DNA of 45,195 bases from assembly GCA_044432865.1 (NCBI GenBank), contig JAWXUF010000005.1:1-45195 (forward strand), read 5' to 3'. Under the pieces are notes generated by a model. That model was not told the origin of the DNA, made no database searches, and saw nothing but the letters and a program-made list of their open reading frames with translations. The stretch comes from JAWXUE01 sp044432865. GTDB taxonomy: Bacteria; Bacillota_I; Bacilli_A; Acholeplasmatales; Anaeroplasmataceae. Position numbers and translations under genes: made by a program. This document shows positions 1-8,779 of the stretch, one piece after another (positions within the stretch are counted from its first letter, which is position 1; each line of letters starts with the position of its first letter).

Positions 1-867
1 CTGCTCTTGTGAACAAATTTTTCTTTGTGTTCTTTCTAATAGTTTTTTAACTGTAGTATCTATATTATTTGTTTTTTGTTTAATGATTGATGTATTTGCT
101 TTATCATAGAAAAAATTGTCTAATAGTTCAGATAATGTGTTGAATTCATTCACTTCACAACCTAGAATATTTGTAAAATAGAAGTTATCTTTTCCGTTGA
201 TATTAAACGTAACTGGTGTTATTTCAATATCCTTTAGTTTATTTATAAATTCATTAGGATTACTGTTATTTATGTACCCTTCATATAACAAAGGTGAAAT
301 TCCATAATATTGTTGTTGAAAATCTTTTTTTGTCAATAAATCTTGATTTAACAACGTTTCTTCAAAAATATTTTTTTTATTTATATTAATTTTATACGTT
401 GATTTAGGAATAATAACCTTGTCGTTTTCAACATTGATAACATGTTTCCATGAATCTATTATTTTGAATTCTTTATCACATAAAATTAAATTAGATGCTT
501 TACCTACTAATTCTACAATAATGTTTTTTTCTTCAATATCTCTTAATTCATTATGTTTTAATATTGTCAAAACAATTATCCTATCTAAACTAATTTGATA
601 TATATTTTTTATAACTCCACCTTCTAAATGTTTTCTTAAAAACATTACAAAAGAAGAAGGTTGCTTTGGAGTGCTATAAGTTTTTGTTGTCTTATGAATT
701 CGATAATTTGAAGCGTTTGTACTTATAAGTAATTTAGAAGTATCATACCCTTTTAAATTAAATAAAAATTCATCGCTTCCTAATTGATAAATTTTGTTAA
801 TCTTAGAACCAACCAAGTTATTTAATTCATTAATTAATTTATTAATAAAAATCCCATCTAATGCCAT
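1..867 (-). CDS. rqcH: RqcH (Rqc2/NFACT family) ribosome quality control protein, 3' part cut by window edge
   Basis: Reading the minus strand from an ATG at 865-867 gives an uninterrupted 289-codon frame to the window edge. It opens MALDGIFINKLINELN and continues with VGSKINKIYQ and FVMFLRKHLEGG, the NFACT-N signature of RqcH (Bacillus YloA, formerly FbpA). Known family role: binds split 50S subunits carrying stalled peptidyl-tRNA and drives alanine tailing of the nascent chain. The start is supported by AGGTGATT just upstream on the minus strand. Only the NFACT-N domain and the beginning of the coiled coil are present. It is divergent from gmk; in Bacillus rqcH also lies close to gmk-rpoZ. 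Identification is firm; the C-terminal NFACT-R domain cannot be seen. Confidence 0.93.
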   Translation of the reverse strand, partial: MALDGIFINKLINELNNLVGSKINKIYQLGSDEFLFNLKGYDTSKLLISTNASNYRIHKTTKTYSTPKQPSSFVMFLRKHLEGGVIKNIYQISLDRIIVLTILKHNELRDIEEKNIIVELVGKASNLILCDKEFKIIDSWKHVINVENDKVIIPKSTYKININKKNIFEETLLNQDLLTKKDFQQQYYGISPLLYEGYINNSNPNEFINKLKDIEITPVTFNINGKDNFYFTNILGCEVNEFNTLSELLDNFFYDKANTSIIKQKTNNIDTTVKKLLERTQRKICSQEQ

Positions 868-994
868 ATTTAATCACCTAATTTATTATAACACAAAGAT
901 TAATAAAAAATTATCTTTTATAAAAAAGACTTTATTTTTTTATAAATAAATGGTATTATATATTAAAGACATTTGGGATAGTGAGGTGTAGTGT
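868..994. promoter_or_regulatory. Divergent rqcH/gmk promoter region
   Basis: The 127-bp AT-rich spacer must start both genes. For gmk there is a TATTAT -10 at 954-959 with a poor -35 (TTTATT, 931-936) 17 bp upstream. For rqcH there is a TATAAT on the minus strand at 885-890. Both -35 boxes are weak, so these are inferences from position and spacing. Confidence 0.45.
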
Positions 995-1633
995 ATGAAA
1001 TTAAATGATAGAGGTTTGTTAGTTGTAATATCAGGGCCTTCTGGTGTTGGTAAAGGTACAGTTAGAAAAGCATTATTTGATATGCCTGGACAAAACTTAA
1101 GTTATTCAATTTCAATGACTACAAGAAAACCTAGACCTGGTGAGGTTGATGGTGTTGATTATTACTTTGTGTCTAGAGAAGAATTCGAAGATAGAATTAA
1201 AAGAGATCAATTTTTAGAATATGCAGAATTTGTTGGGAACTATTATGGTACTCCACTTGATAAAGTGGAAGAACAATTAGAACTTGGTAGAGAAGTTGTA
1301 TTAGAAATTGAAGTTGTTGGGGCTACTCAAGTAAGAGAGAAATGTAAAGATGCTGCATTTATTTTTATTGCACCTCCTGGTAAACAGGCTTTATATGATC
1401 GCTTATTAAATAGAGGTACTGAACCACTTGAAATAATTCAACAGAGAATCGAAAAAGCTGATAGAGAGTTTCAAGTAGCACATATGTATGATTATATCGT
1501 TGTTAACGATGATGTTAATAATGCTGCAGAAAGAATAATGAATATTATTCGTAGTGAACATGCAAGAACAGAAAGATCTATTCATCAATATTTAAAAATG
1601 CTTAAGGAGGAAAATTATGGCAATCAAGGGTAA
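995..1633 (+). CDS. gmk: Guanylate kinase
   Basis: Phosphorylates GMP to GDP with ATP in the cytoplasm. The P-loop GPSGVGKGT lies at residues 14-22 and the GMP-binding loop TTRKPRPGEVDGVDYYF at about 42-58; 212 residues is the usual length. The ATG is preceded by GTGAGGTG. The gene overlaps rpoZ by 17 nt, so the pair is one transcript with likely translational coupling, as in the conserved gmk-rpoZ pair of Firmicutes. No key residue is missing. Confidence 0.97.
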   Translation: MKLNDRGLLVVISGPSGVGKGTVRKALFDMPGQNLSYSISMTTRKPRPGEVDGVDYYFVSREEFEDRIKRDQFLEYAEFVGNYYGTPLDKVEEQLELGREVVLEIEVVGATQVREKCKDAAFIFIAPPGKQALYDRLLNRGTEPLEIIQQRIEKADREFQVAHMYDYIVVNDDVNNAAERIMNIIRSEHARTERSIHQYLKMLKEENYGNQG

Positions 1634-1853
1634 AAGTGAAGATGGGATGCGTTATCCATCTATCGATAAATTATTAGTAAAAATTGATTCAAAATATAAA
1701 TTAGCTTATGCTGCAAGTAAAAGAGCTAAAATGATCGAAAGTGGTAGTACACCTACAGTTAAATCTAAATGTGTTAAACCAGTTGGTCAAGCTTTAGAAG
1801 AAATCTTAGACGATAAAGTAAAAGTAACATTCGTTGCAAAAAGTCATTTATAA
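1617..1853 (+). CDS. rpoZ: DNA-directed RNA polymerase omega subunit
   Basis: Small RNA polymerase subunit that helps assemble and stabilise the beta' subunit. The 78-residue product contains the omega core MRYPSIDKLLVKIDSKYKL followed by AYAASKRAKMIESG, the typical region of the family. The start ATG follows a strong AAGGAGG inside the end of gmk, which fixes the start despite the 17-nt overlap. A terminator follows directly, so gmk-rpoZ is a two-gene unit. Confidence 0.95.
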   Translation: MAIKGKSEDGMRYPSIDKLLVKIDSKYKLAYAASKRAKMIESGSTPTVKSKCVKPVGQALEEILDDKVKVTFVAKSHL

Positions 1854-1887
1854 AATAAAAAGAGGACTCCTCTTTTTATTTTTTTTC
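1853..1887 (+). terminator. Rho-independent terminator after rpoZ
   Basis: A 13-bp stem ending in AAGAGG/CCTCTT, with the 3-nt loop ACT, is followed by a T-rich tract ATTTTTTTTCT. It starts at the last base of the rpoZ stop codon. Confidence 0.85.
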
Positions 1888-1899
1888 TAGGAGGATATT

Positions 1900-3648
1900 A
1901 TGATTAAGGAAAAGTTATCATTTTTACCTAATAATCCTGGTTGTTATATGATGAAGGATAAAAATAATGATATTATTTATGTAGGTAAAGCTAAAAATTT
2001 AAAAAATAGAGTTAAAAGTTATTTTACTGGTGCACATAATACAAAAACTACTGTATTAGTTAGTGAGATAGTTGATTTTGAATATATTATTACTTCATCA
2101 GAAGTAGAAGCTTTAATATTAGAAATTAATTTAATTAAAAAACATGTACCAAAGTTTAATATTAAATTAGTAGATGATAAAACATATCCTTATATTTTAT
2201 TAACTAATGAATTTCATCCAAGATTACTTGTAATTAGAAAGACATCTAATAAGCTTAAAGGTAAATTTTTTGGTCCTTATCCTAATGTAAGTGATGCGAA
2301 AGCAATAACTAAATTATTAAATAGTATTTATCCATTTAAAAAGTGTAATGTATTACCTAAAAAAGAATGCCTTTATTATCATATGAAGCAATGTTTAGGA
2401 CCTTGTATTAAAAAAATAGACTATGATTATAGTACTGATATTTCTAAGGTTACTAAATTTTTAAAAGGAGATACAAAAGAAATTATTTCTTTACTTGATG
2501 AAAGAATGATGGTAGCTTCATCTAATTTAGATTTTGAGTCAGCTATTATGTATAGAAACCTAAAAGATTCTTGTGTTAAAATAACTGAAAGACAAAAAAT
2601 TGTATTAAATGATTTAGCGAGTAGAGACATTGTTGGGATATACAATAATGAAGATGATCTTTCTATTGAAATTTTATATATGAGAAATGGTGCAATAGTT
2701 CAAAATTATCGTACGATTATTCCTTATATTGAAAAAGAGGATACAATAGTAAATTTTATTGCTCAATATTATGAAGATGTTAATATTAGACCAAAAGAAT
2801 TAATAATTGAAAATAATGAAATAGCAAATGAATTAAATAAGTATCTAGGTATAAATTGTATTGTACCTGTTCAAGGTAAGAAAAAAGAACTGTTAGATTT
2901 AACAATTGCAAATGCAAAGAATAATTTATTAAATGCAAAAGCAATTTATGAAAATAAAGTTTTAAAGAAACAAGATAATATTTATAAACTTGGTGAACTA
3001 TTAAATATTCCTGCTCCTACTGTAATTGAAACGTTTGATAATTCAAACATATTTGGTGAATATCCTGTTAGTGCAATGGTTGTATTTAAGAATGGTGTTA
3101 AATCTCCAAAAGATTATCGCAAATACAAAGTTAAAACTGTTGTTGGAGCAAATGACTATGGTACAATGAAAGAAATAGTTTATAGAAGATATTTCAGATT
3201 GTTGATGGAGAAAGCTCAAATGCCAAATCTAATTATAATGGATGGTGGAGAGATTCAAGTTAATGCATGTCTTGAAGTTTTATCAAGTTTAAATTTAAAT
3301 ATCCCTGTATTAGGATTAAAGAAAGACAATACACATACAACAAATGTATTAGTGTTTAATGGTAATGAAATTAAACTATCTAAAAATGATGATTTATATT
3401 TATTCTTAGCAAATATACAACAAACTGTACATGATTTTGCAATATCATTCTTTAGACAAAGTAAAACTAAGGGAATGTTTTTATCTAAACTAGATAATAT
3501 TTCTGGTTTAGGACCTGTAAAAAAAGAAAAACTATTGAAAGAATGTGTAACAATTGATAAAATAAAATCATTATCAATAGAAGAATTTAGTAAGTTCGGA
3601 ATAAATAAAGAACTTGCAGAAAAAATATTAAATAAATTAAATAAGTAG
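1900..3648 (+). CDS. uvrC: UvrABC excinuclease subunit C
   Basis: Makes the dual incisions of nucleotide excision repair. The N-terminal GIY-YIG nuclease is seen in the first 100 residues (CYMMKDKNNDIIYVGKAKNL). A four-cysteine cluster around residues 148-168 (KCNVLPKKEC, then CLGPC) matches the known iron-sulfur ligands of UvrC. A UVR motif (about 195-230), a C-terminal RNase H-like nuclease (ETFDNSNIFGEYP) and a terminal helix-hairpin-helix (ISGLGPVKKEKLL) complete the protein. 582 residues is near the usual 590-600. AGGAGG precedes the ATG. It heads a run with the exonuclease and murI-like genes. Confidence 0.96.
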   Translation: MIKEKLSFLPNNPGCYMMKDKNNDIIYVGKAKNLKNRVKSYFTGAHNTKTTVLVSEIVDFEYIITSSEVEALILEINLIKKHVPKFNIKLVDDKTYPYILLTNEFHPRLLVIRKTSNKLKGKFFGPYPNVSDAKAITKLLNSIYPFKKCNVLPKKECLYYHMKQCLGPCIKKIDYDYSTDISKVTKFLKGDTKEIISLLDERMMVASSNLDFESAIMYRNLKDSCVKITERQKIVLNDLASRDIVGIYNNEDDLSIEILYMRNGAIVQNYRTIIPYIEKEDTIVNFIAQYYEDVNIRPKELIIENNEIANELNKYLGINCIVPVQGKKKELLDLTIANAKNNLLNAKAIYENKVLKKQDNIYKLGELLNIPAPTVIETFDNSNIFGEYPVSAMVVFKNGVKSPKDYRKYKVKTVVGANDYGTMKEIVYRRYFRLLMEKAQMPNLIIMDGGEIQVNACLEVLSSLNLNIPVLGLKKDNTHTTNVLVFNGNEIKLSKNDDLYLFLANIQQTVHDFAISFFRQSKTKGMFLSKLDNISGLGPVKKEKLLKECVTIDKIKSLSIEEFSKFGINKELAEKILNKLNK

Positions 3649-3657
3649 GTGATTAAT

Positions 3658-4494
3658 ATGAAGTTTTGTGGATTAGTTTACTCAAGTGACTTGGATAACT
3701 TTTTTACTTTAAAAGAAAAAGATAAATTAATATATTTCTATTTACAAAGAAATTTAGCTAAGAAATTTAGTAAATACTTACAAAATGGAGTATTTATATC
3801 TATCGATGTAGAAGATGAAAAGTCGTTACATAAAGGAATCAATTGTTATGTAGTATCTCATTTTCTAGAAATATCTAACCGTAAATATGGAGACAATAAA
3901 ATATATTACTCAATAAATTCTTTTAGAGATGGAATAAAGGATTTATTAGATAATTTAAATAATACTGTATTTATTGATTTTGAATTTAATATGCAAGATT
4001 TCTACCCAATTAATAATTTTGTTTCAGAAATTATAGAAGCTGGGTATTGTGTATGTGATCCAAATTTAAATGTAATTGAAGAAAGAAGTATGTATTTACT
4101 CCCTACAAAAGTTAAGAAAATTACAAAGAGAACTATTAAATTTTTAAAGTATAAAGAATCACAAATGAAAAATAGATTATCATATAAAGAGTTTTATTTT
4201 TCATTTAAAAATCTAGTGAAGAAGTACGATCCACATTTTATTGTGTGGGGTAAAAGTGATATTGATTTATTAAAGCAATCATTTCAGATAAATAAAGTTC
4301 CACCTATAAACTTCAAGTTTATTGATTTATCTCAAATCCATGTTAATTATTACAATTTAAAAAATGTACCTGGTCTATTTAAGACAGCAGAAGCATATAA
4401 TAACGTAGAACTACCTAAACAAAAACATGATGCACTAGAAGACGCATTGATGACTAAGTTAGTTTTTTCAAATTTCAAAGAAACTATTAAATAA
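3658..4494 (+). CDS. DEDDh 3'-5' exonuclease with an unrecognised N-terminal domain
   Basis: Residues about 104-275 are a DnaQ/RNase T-type fold. Exo I is FIDFEF (two acidic ligands), Exo II is around VWGKSDIDLL, and Exo III is KQKHDALEDALM with the His and Asp of the DEDDh class. Substrate (RNA or DNA) cannot be told from sequence. The first 100 residues are lysine- and aromatic-rich and I do not recognise them. An in-frame GTG at 3649 is possible, but TAGGTGATT sits correctly for the ATG at 3658. It lies 9 bp after uvrC and 9 bp before the murI-like gene, so it is likely co-transcribed with both. Confidence 0.8.
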   Translation: MKFCGLVYSSDLDNFFTLKEKDKLIYFYLQRNLAKKFSKYLQNGVFISIDVEDEKSLHKGINCYVVSHFLEISNRKYGDNKIYYSINSFRDGIKDLLDNLNNTVFIDFEFNMQDFYPINNFVSEIIEAGYCVCDPNLNVIEERSMYLLPTKVKKITKRTIKFLKYKESQMKNRLSYKEFYFSFKNLVKKYDPHFIVWGKSDIDLLKQSFQINKVPPINFKFIDLSQIHVNYYNLKNVPGLFKTAEAYNNVELPKQKHDALEDALMTKLVFSNFKETIK

Positions 4495-4503
4495 GGTGAT
4501 TGT

Positions 4504-5097
4504 ATGAATATTGTTATTATTGATTCTGGTGTAGGTGCTGAGGAAATAATAAAAACATTACTAATGAAAGACTTATCTAATAATTATACATTATTACTAG
4601 ATAAGTCTTTTTTTCCGTATGGAAATAAAACAAAAGAACAATTAGAAAACAGATACATTTATTTATTATCTAAAATAAGTGATGATGTTGAATTGGTCAT
4701 TATAGGCTGTAATACTCTATCTATAATGATTGATGATTTTAAAACAAATAAAAAAGTAATTGATATGATTTCAATTACTAAAAGTTATTTAGAAACAAAC
4801 AATTTCTCAAAAGTATTAATGTTAGGAACTTATAATACAGTGCTAAAAAATCCTTTTAATACGCCTTTTTTTATTATTGTTGATGAATTAATTGAAGCAA
4901 TCCAATATGGTGATTATGAAAAACAATTACAAAAATTATTTTCAATGATAGATGATTCGTATGATGCTATAATTTTAGGATGTACACATTTAATTAAAGT
5001 TAAAAATGAATTTAGAAATAAATTTAATTGCTGTATTATTTCACAAGATGAATTGATTGAATTACCAAAAAGTACTGTAAAAATAAAAGAAGTCTAG
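4504..5097 (+). CDS. Short glutamate racemase-like protein (Asp/Glu racemase superfamily)
   Basis: The product has the order of MurI motifs: IDSGVGA at the N-terminus, FPYGNKT at 37-43, the first catalytic cysteine in GCNTLS (Cys69) and the second in LGCTHL (Cys160). MurI makes D-glutamate for peptidoglycan. At 197 residues it is about 60-70 shorter than typical MurI, mainly between the two cysteines and at the C-terminus, where the usual VDGA ending is missing. Both cysteines remain, so it may be a minimal active racemase or a relative with another substrate. The last codons lie inside a palindrome shared with rnj. Confidence 0.72.
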   Translation: MNIVIIDSGVGAEEIIKTLLMKDLSNNYTLLLDKSFFPYGNKTKEQLENRYIYLLSKISDDVELVIIGCNTLSIMIDDFKTNKKVIDMISITKSYLETNNFSKVLMLGTYNTVLKNPFNTPFFIIVDELIEAIQYGDYEKQLQKLFSMIDDSYDAIILGCTHLIKVKNEFRNKFNCCIISQDELIELPKSTVKIKEV

Positions 5098-5112
5098 TAT
5101 ATACTAGACTTC
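5089..5112. terminator. 24-bp perfect palindrome spanning the stops of the murI-like gene and rnj
   Basis: GAAGTCTAGTAT and its exact reverse complement meet between 5100 and 5101. Each half contains GAAGTCTAG, so both convergent proteins end in Glu-Val-stop. On the minus strand the hairpin is followed by CTTTTATTTTT, giving a plausible terminator for rnj. On the plus strand there is no T-run. Confidence 0.7.
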
Positions 5113-6783
5113 CATAAATATAACCATAATAATTGGTCTTCTTGAAGTTTCTTTTAAAATAGATTTTGAAATACTATCTTTTAAAGTTACTTTAATGTTT
5201 TCTAAATTTAAATCTTTTTGTTTGTTAATTTCAGAGATAACAACATCTTTAGCTTGTTGAACTAATTTTTTAGTTAAAGCTTCATTTTCTCTCATATATA
5301 CGAATCCTCTAGAAACAACTTGTGGTTCACCGATTAAACGTTTGTTTGTTTTATTCACACATAAAATTATTGAGAATAATCCATCATCACTTAGATGTTT
5401 TCTTTCTCTGATAATTTGAGATGAAATATCACCAATTCTATTACCATCAACATAAATATCTCCAGCTTTAACTTTTCCAGAAATTTCTGCGTGATCTTTT
5501 GTTAATGAAACTACATCACCATTTTCTAATGTGAAGCAATTTTCTTTAGGACAACCACATTCAACAGCAATTTTATTGTGAATTCTTTGCATACGGTATT
5601 CACCATGAACTGGAATGAAGAATTTTGGTTTAACAACTGTATGAACAAATCGTAATTCACCTGCTGCAGCATGACCTGATGTATGAGTATCAGTTAAAGG
5701 TGAATGGATAATTACATTAGCACCTCTTTTAAATAAGTTATTAATTGTTTTATTTACACCATCTTGATTTCCAGGAATCGGAGAAGAAGAGAATATTACT
5801 GTATCATTTGGCATCATTTTAATATGTTTATGAGTACCATTTGCAACTCTTGATAATGCAGCTAAAGGTTCACCTTGAGAACCAGTACATAAAATAGTTA
5901 TTTCACTTGGTTTGTAGTTATTAATTTCAGTAGCTTGAATGAAAGTTCCTTTAGGAGCTTTTATATATCCAATCTCTTGACCTATTTCAATAGTTTTTTC
6001 CATACTACGTCCGAAAACAGCAATTTTTCTATTATTGATTGTTGATGCTTCAACAACTTGTTGAACACGATAAATATTTGATGCAAATGTAGCAACAATA
6101 ACTCTCTCTTTAATAGTTGAGAATAATTCTAAAATTGATTTTTTTACAGAAGTCTCAGAAGAAGTCCATCCTTCAATCATACAGTTAGTACTATCTGCTA
6201 ACATACATAATACACCTTCATTACCAATTTTAGTAATTTTATCATATTCACATCCAGGTCCGATTGGAGTAAAGTCAATTTTAAAATCTCCTGTATGGAA
6301 GATGTGACCATGTACTGTTGAGAATACAAATGCAAATGAATCTGGAATAGAGTGATTCATTCTAATAAATGATAAATCGATTCCATCAAATTCATATTTG
6401 AAATGACTTTTATATTCAATTATTTTAGTTTTAATATCTTTATGTTCTTTTAATTTACTTTCAATTAAATCTACAGCAACACCAGCTGCATAAATTTTAT
6501 CGATTTTAACTTGTTTTAATAAAAATGGAATACCACCTATATGATCTTCATGACCATGTGTGATAAATAATCCTTTAATTCTATCTTGATGTAACATTAA
6601 GTATGAAAAATCAGGTATTACATAATCTACACCTAATAAACTTTCATCAGGGAATAAGATCCCAGCATCTACTATAAATATTTGATTTCTATATTCAAAA
6701 CAATAGCAGTTTTTACCAACTTCGCTTAGTCCACCTAATGCGAAGAATTTTATTTCATCTTTTAATTTTTCGTTGTTTTCCAT
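5104..6783 (-). CDS. rnj: Ribonuclease J (beta-CASP metallo-beta-lactamase RNase)
   Basis: 5'-3' exo- and endoribonuclease that processes and degrades RNA. The zinc site is seen as THGHEDHIGG near residue 75, with the MBL histidine motif HTGDFKID and the beta-CASP and C-terminal motifs (HVHGEYRMQ region written PVHGEYRM; HTSGHAA). 559 residues matches RNase J1/J2. AAGGAGAAAT precedes the ATG on the minus strand, and a TATAAT (minus, 6832-6837) is the likely -10. It is transcribed alone, convergent with the murI-like gene and divergent from proS. J1 versus J2 cannot be decided from one copy. Confidence 0.94.
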   Translation of the reverse strand: MENNEKLKDEIKFFALGGLSEVGKNCYCFEYRNQIFIVDAGILFPDESLLGVDYVIPDFSYLMLHQDRIKGLFITHGHEDHIGGIPFLLKQVKIDKIYAAGVAVDLIESKLKEHKDIKTKIIEYKSHFKYEFDGIDLSFIRMNHSIPDSFAFVFSTVHGHIFHTGDFKIDFTPIGPGCEYDKITKIGNEGVLCMLADSTNCMIEGWTSSETSVKKSILELFSTIKERVIVATFASNIYRVQQVVEASTINNRKIAVFGRSMEKTIEIGQEIGYIKAPKGTFIQATEINNYKPSEITILCTGSQGEPLAALSRVANGTHKHIKMMPNDTVIFSSSPIPGNQDGVNKTINNLFKRGANVIIHSPLTDTHTSGHAAAGELRFVHTVVKPKFFIPVHGEYRMQRIHNKIAVECGCPKENCFTLENGDVVSLTKDHAEISGKVKAGDIYVDGNRIGDISSQIIRERKHLSDDGLFSIILCVNKTNKRLIGEPQVVSRGFVYMRENEALTKKLVQQAKDVVISEINKQKDLNLENIKVTLKDSISKSILKETSRRPIIMVIFMEV

Positions 6784-7000
6784 ATATTTCTCCTTAATTT
6801 TTTTAATTGTACGAATAAAATCATTATTACTATTATATCACAAAATAGAAAAAAATAAATGTTTTATTAAATATATTTTATAAATTAAAATAATAGTTTT
6901 TAGTAAATATAAAATTATTTGATATGATACACTATATATTTTAAAAAATATTACTTTATGATATAATTGTATATATGATGATTGAAAGGAAGTATTAAAT
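6784..7000. promoter_or_regulatory. Divergent rnj/proS intergenic region
   Basis: This 217-bp, extremely AT-rich spacer holds the starts of both genes. For proS a TATAAT lies at 6962-6967 with a poor -35 (TTTTAA at 6939). For rnj a minus-strand TATAAT lies at 6832-6837. I found no T-box leader before proS: no specifier hairpin, no conserved antiterminator core and no terminator. Nothing else is evident. Confidence 0.45.
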
Positions 7001-8701
7001 ATGAAAGCAAGTAAAATGTTAATTTCTACATTAAAAGAAGCACCAAATGAGGCAGTAATTGATTCACATATCCTATTATTAAGAGCAGGTATGATTAGAA
7101 AACTAGTTTCAGGTGTTTATAACTATATGCCCTTAGGGTTAAAAGTAATCAAAAAAATTGAACAAATTATAAGAGAAGAGATGGATAATAGTGATGCGCA
7201 AGAATTATTATCTAGTGCTATTCAACCTAAAGAGTTATGGGAAGAGTCAGGAAGATGGAGTAAGTATGGTCCTGAATTAATGAGATTTAAAGATCGTAAT
7301 CAAAGAGAGTTTTGTTTAGGTCCTACTCATGAAGAAATTTTCACAGATATTGCTAAAGGTACTATCAAATCTTCTAAAAATTTACCTATTAATTTATATC
7401 AAATTCAAACTAAATATCGTGATGAAGTTAGACCACGTTTTGGTTTAATTAGAGGAAGAGAATTTACTATGAAAGACGCTTATTCATTTGATAAAGATGA
7501 AGCAGGATTAGATGTTTCATATGCTACAATGCATAAAACATATGAAAGAATCTTTGATAGAGTTGGATTAAAGTATAAAGTTGTTTTAGCAGATACAGGA
7601 GCTATTGGTGGAAGTGGTTCTCATCAGTTCATGGCTTTATCTGAAGTTGGTGAATCTAATATAATTTATTGTGAATGTAATTATGCTGCTGATGAAGAAA
7701 AAGCAGTTTCAAAAGCAGATGTTTATAAAGATAAAGAAAAAGAATTAAAAGTAGAAGAAGTTTCTACACCTAAAGTTAAAACAATCGAAGAAGTTTCTAA
7801 GTTTATGAATGTTACAAGCAAAGATGTTGTTAAAACATTATTATATAGAGATTTAGAAAATCAAAAATTAGTTGCTGTAATGGTACGTGGTGATAAAGAA
7901 GTTAATGAAATTAAATTAGTTAATTATTTAAATATTGCTGAACATAACTTAGTTTTAGCAAGTGAAACAGATGTTAATAGTGTTAACTCAGTAACTGGAT
8001 TTATGGGACCTGTTAATTTAAATGTTGATGTTTTAGTTGATGAAGAAGTTTCAGTAATGAAAAATATTATTGTTGGTGCTAATAAAGTTGATACACATTT
8101 AAAAAATGTTAATTTTAATAGAGACTTCAATGGTACTGTTTTAGATTTAAGAAAAGCTACAGCTAATGATAAATGTTCTGTATGTGGTAAACAGTTAAAT
8201 CAAGAACGTGGTATTGAAGTAGGTCAAATATTTAAATTAGGAACAAAATATAGTGAAGCTATGAATTGTACTTATGTAAATGAAACTGGTAAAAATACTC
8301 CAATGGTTATGGGATGTTATGGTATTGGTGTTACTAGAACAATGGCTAGTATCGTAGAACAGTATAATGACGAAAATGGTATTGTTTGGCCATTAAATGT
8401 TGCGCCTTATCAAGTTGTAGTTGTTCCTGTTAGTTTAAAACAAGAAGCACAAACTAATTTAGCAACTAGTTTATATAATGATTTAAAAGCTCAAGGTATT
8501 GAAGTTATATATGATGATAGAGATGCTGGTATGGGATTTAAAGCAAAAGATTGGGAATTAATCGGTGTACCTTACATGATTATTTGTGGTAAGAGATCTG
8601 AAGAGGAAATTATTGAATTTAAAGATAGATATACAAATGAAAAACAAGAAGTAAGTTCTAAAAATGTTGTTGAAAAATTAGTTAATATAATTAAAAAATA
8701 A
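7001..8701 (+). CDS. proS: Prolyl-tRNA synthetase, bacterial type with editing domain
   Basis: Charges tRNA-Pro. Class II motif 2 is seen at about 136-165 (TKYRDEVRPRFGLIRGREF) and motif 3 at about 437-450 (GCYGIGVTRTMASI). Between them, residues about 225-390 form the YbaK-like INS insertion that hydrolyses Ala-tRNA-Pro. The C-terminal anticodon-binding domain ends around GVPYMIICGKRS. 566 residues is the family's length. GAAAGGAAG precedes the ATG. It appears to be a single-gene unit. Confidence 0.97.
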   Translation: MKASKMLISTLKEAPNEAVIDSHILLLRAGMIRKLVSGVYNYMPLGLKVIKKIEQIIREEMDNSDAQELLSSAIQPKELWEESGRWSKYGPELMRFKDRNQREFCLGPTHEEIFTDIAKGTIKSSKNLPINLYQIQTKYRDEVRPRFGLIRGREFTMKDAYSFDKDEAGLDVSYATMHKTYERIFDRVGLKYKVVLADTGAIGGSGSHQFMALSEVGESNIIYCECNYAADEEKAVSKADVYKDKEKELKVEEVSTPKVKTIEEVSKFMNVTSKDVVKTLLYRDLENQKLVAVMVRGDKEVNEIKLVNYLNIAEHNLVLASETDVNSVNSVTGFMGPVNLNVDVLVDEEVSVMKNIIVGANKVDTHLKNVNFNRDFNGTVLDLRKATANDKCSVCGKQLNQERGIEVGQIFKLGTKYSEAMNCTYVNETGKNTPMVMGCYGIGVTRTMASIVEQYNDENGIVWPLNVAPYQVVVVPVSLKQEAQTNLATSLYNDLKAQGIEVIYDDRDAGMGFKAKDWELIGVPYMIICGKRSEEEIIEFKDRYTNEKQEVSSKNVVEKLVNIIKK

Positions 8702-8724
8702 TGAATTTGATTTTAAATTTAACT

Positions 8725-8752
8725 TTGATATTTTAAATGTTAATGTTATAAT
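8725..8752 (+). promoter_or_regulatory. Promoter of fba
   Basis: TTGATA at 8725-8730 and TATAAT at 8747-8752 are separated by 16 bp, placed 27 bp before the fba start codon with AAGGAGG in between. Confidence 0.65.
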
Positions 8753-8779
8753 TAAAGTATAAATAAGGAGGAATTTTTT

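Noticed and set aside
1406..1588. Antisense open frame inside gmk and several similar frames inside uvrC, proS, metK, topA and ftsK
   Set aside because: They lie fully within well-supported genes, have no ribosome binding sites and are low-complexity, as expected for shadow frames in AT-rich DNA.
6784..7000. Leader RNA (T-box) before proS
   Set aside because: The 217-bp region has no conserved T-box elements and no terminator hairpin; it seems to hold only divergent promoters.
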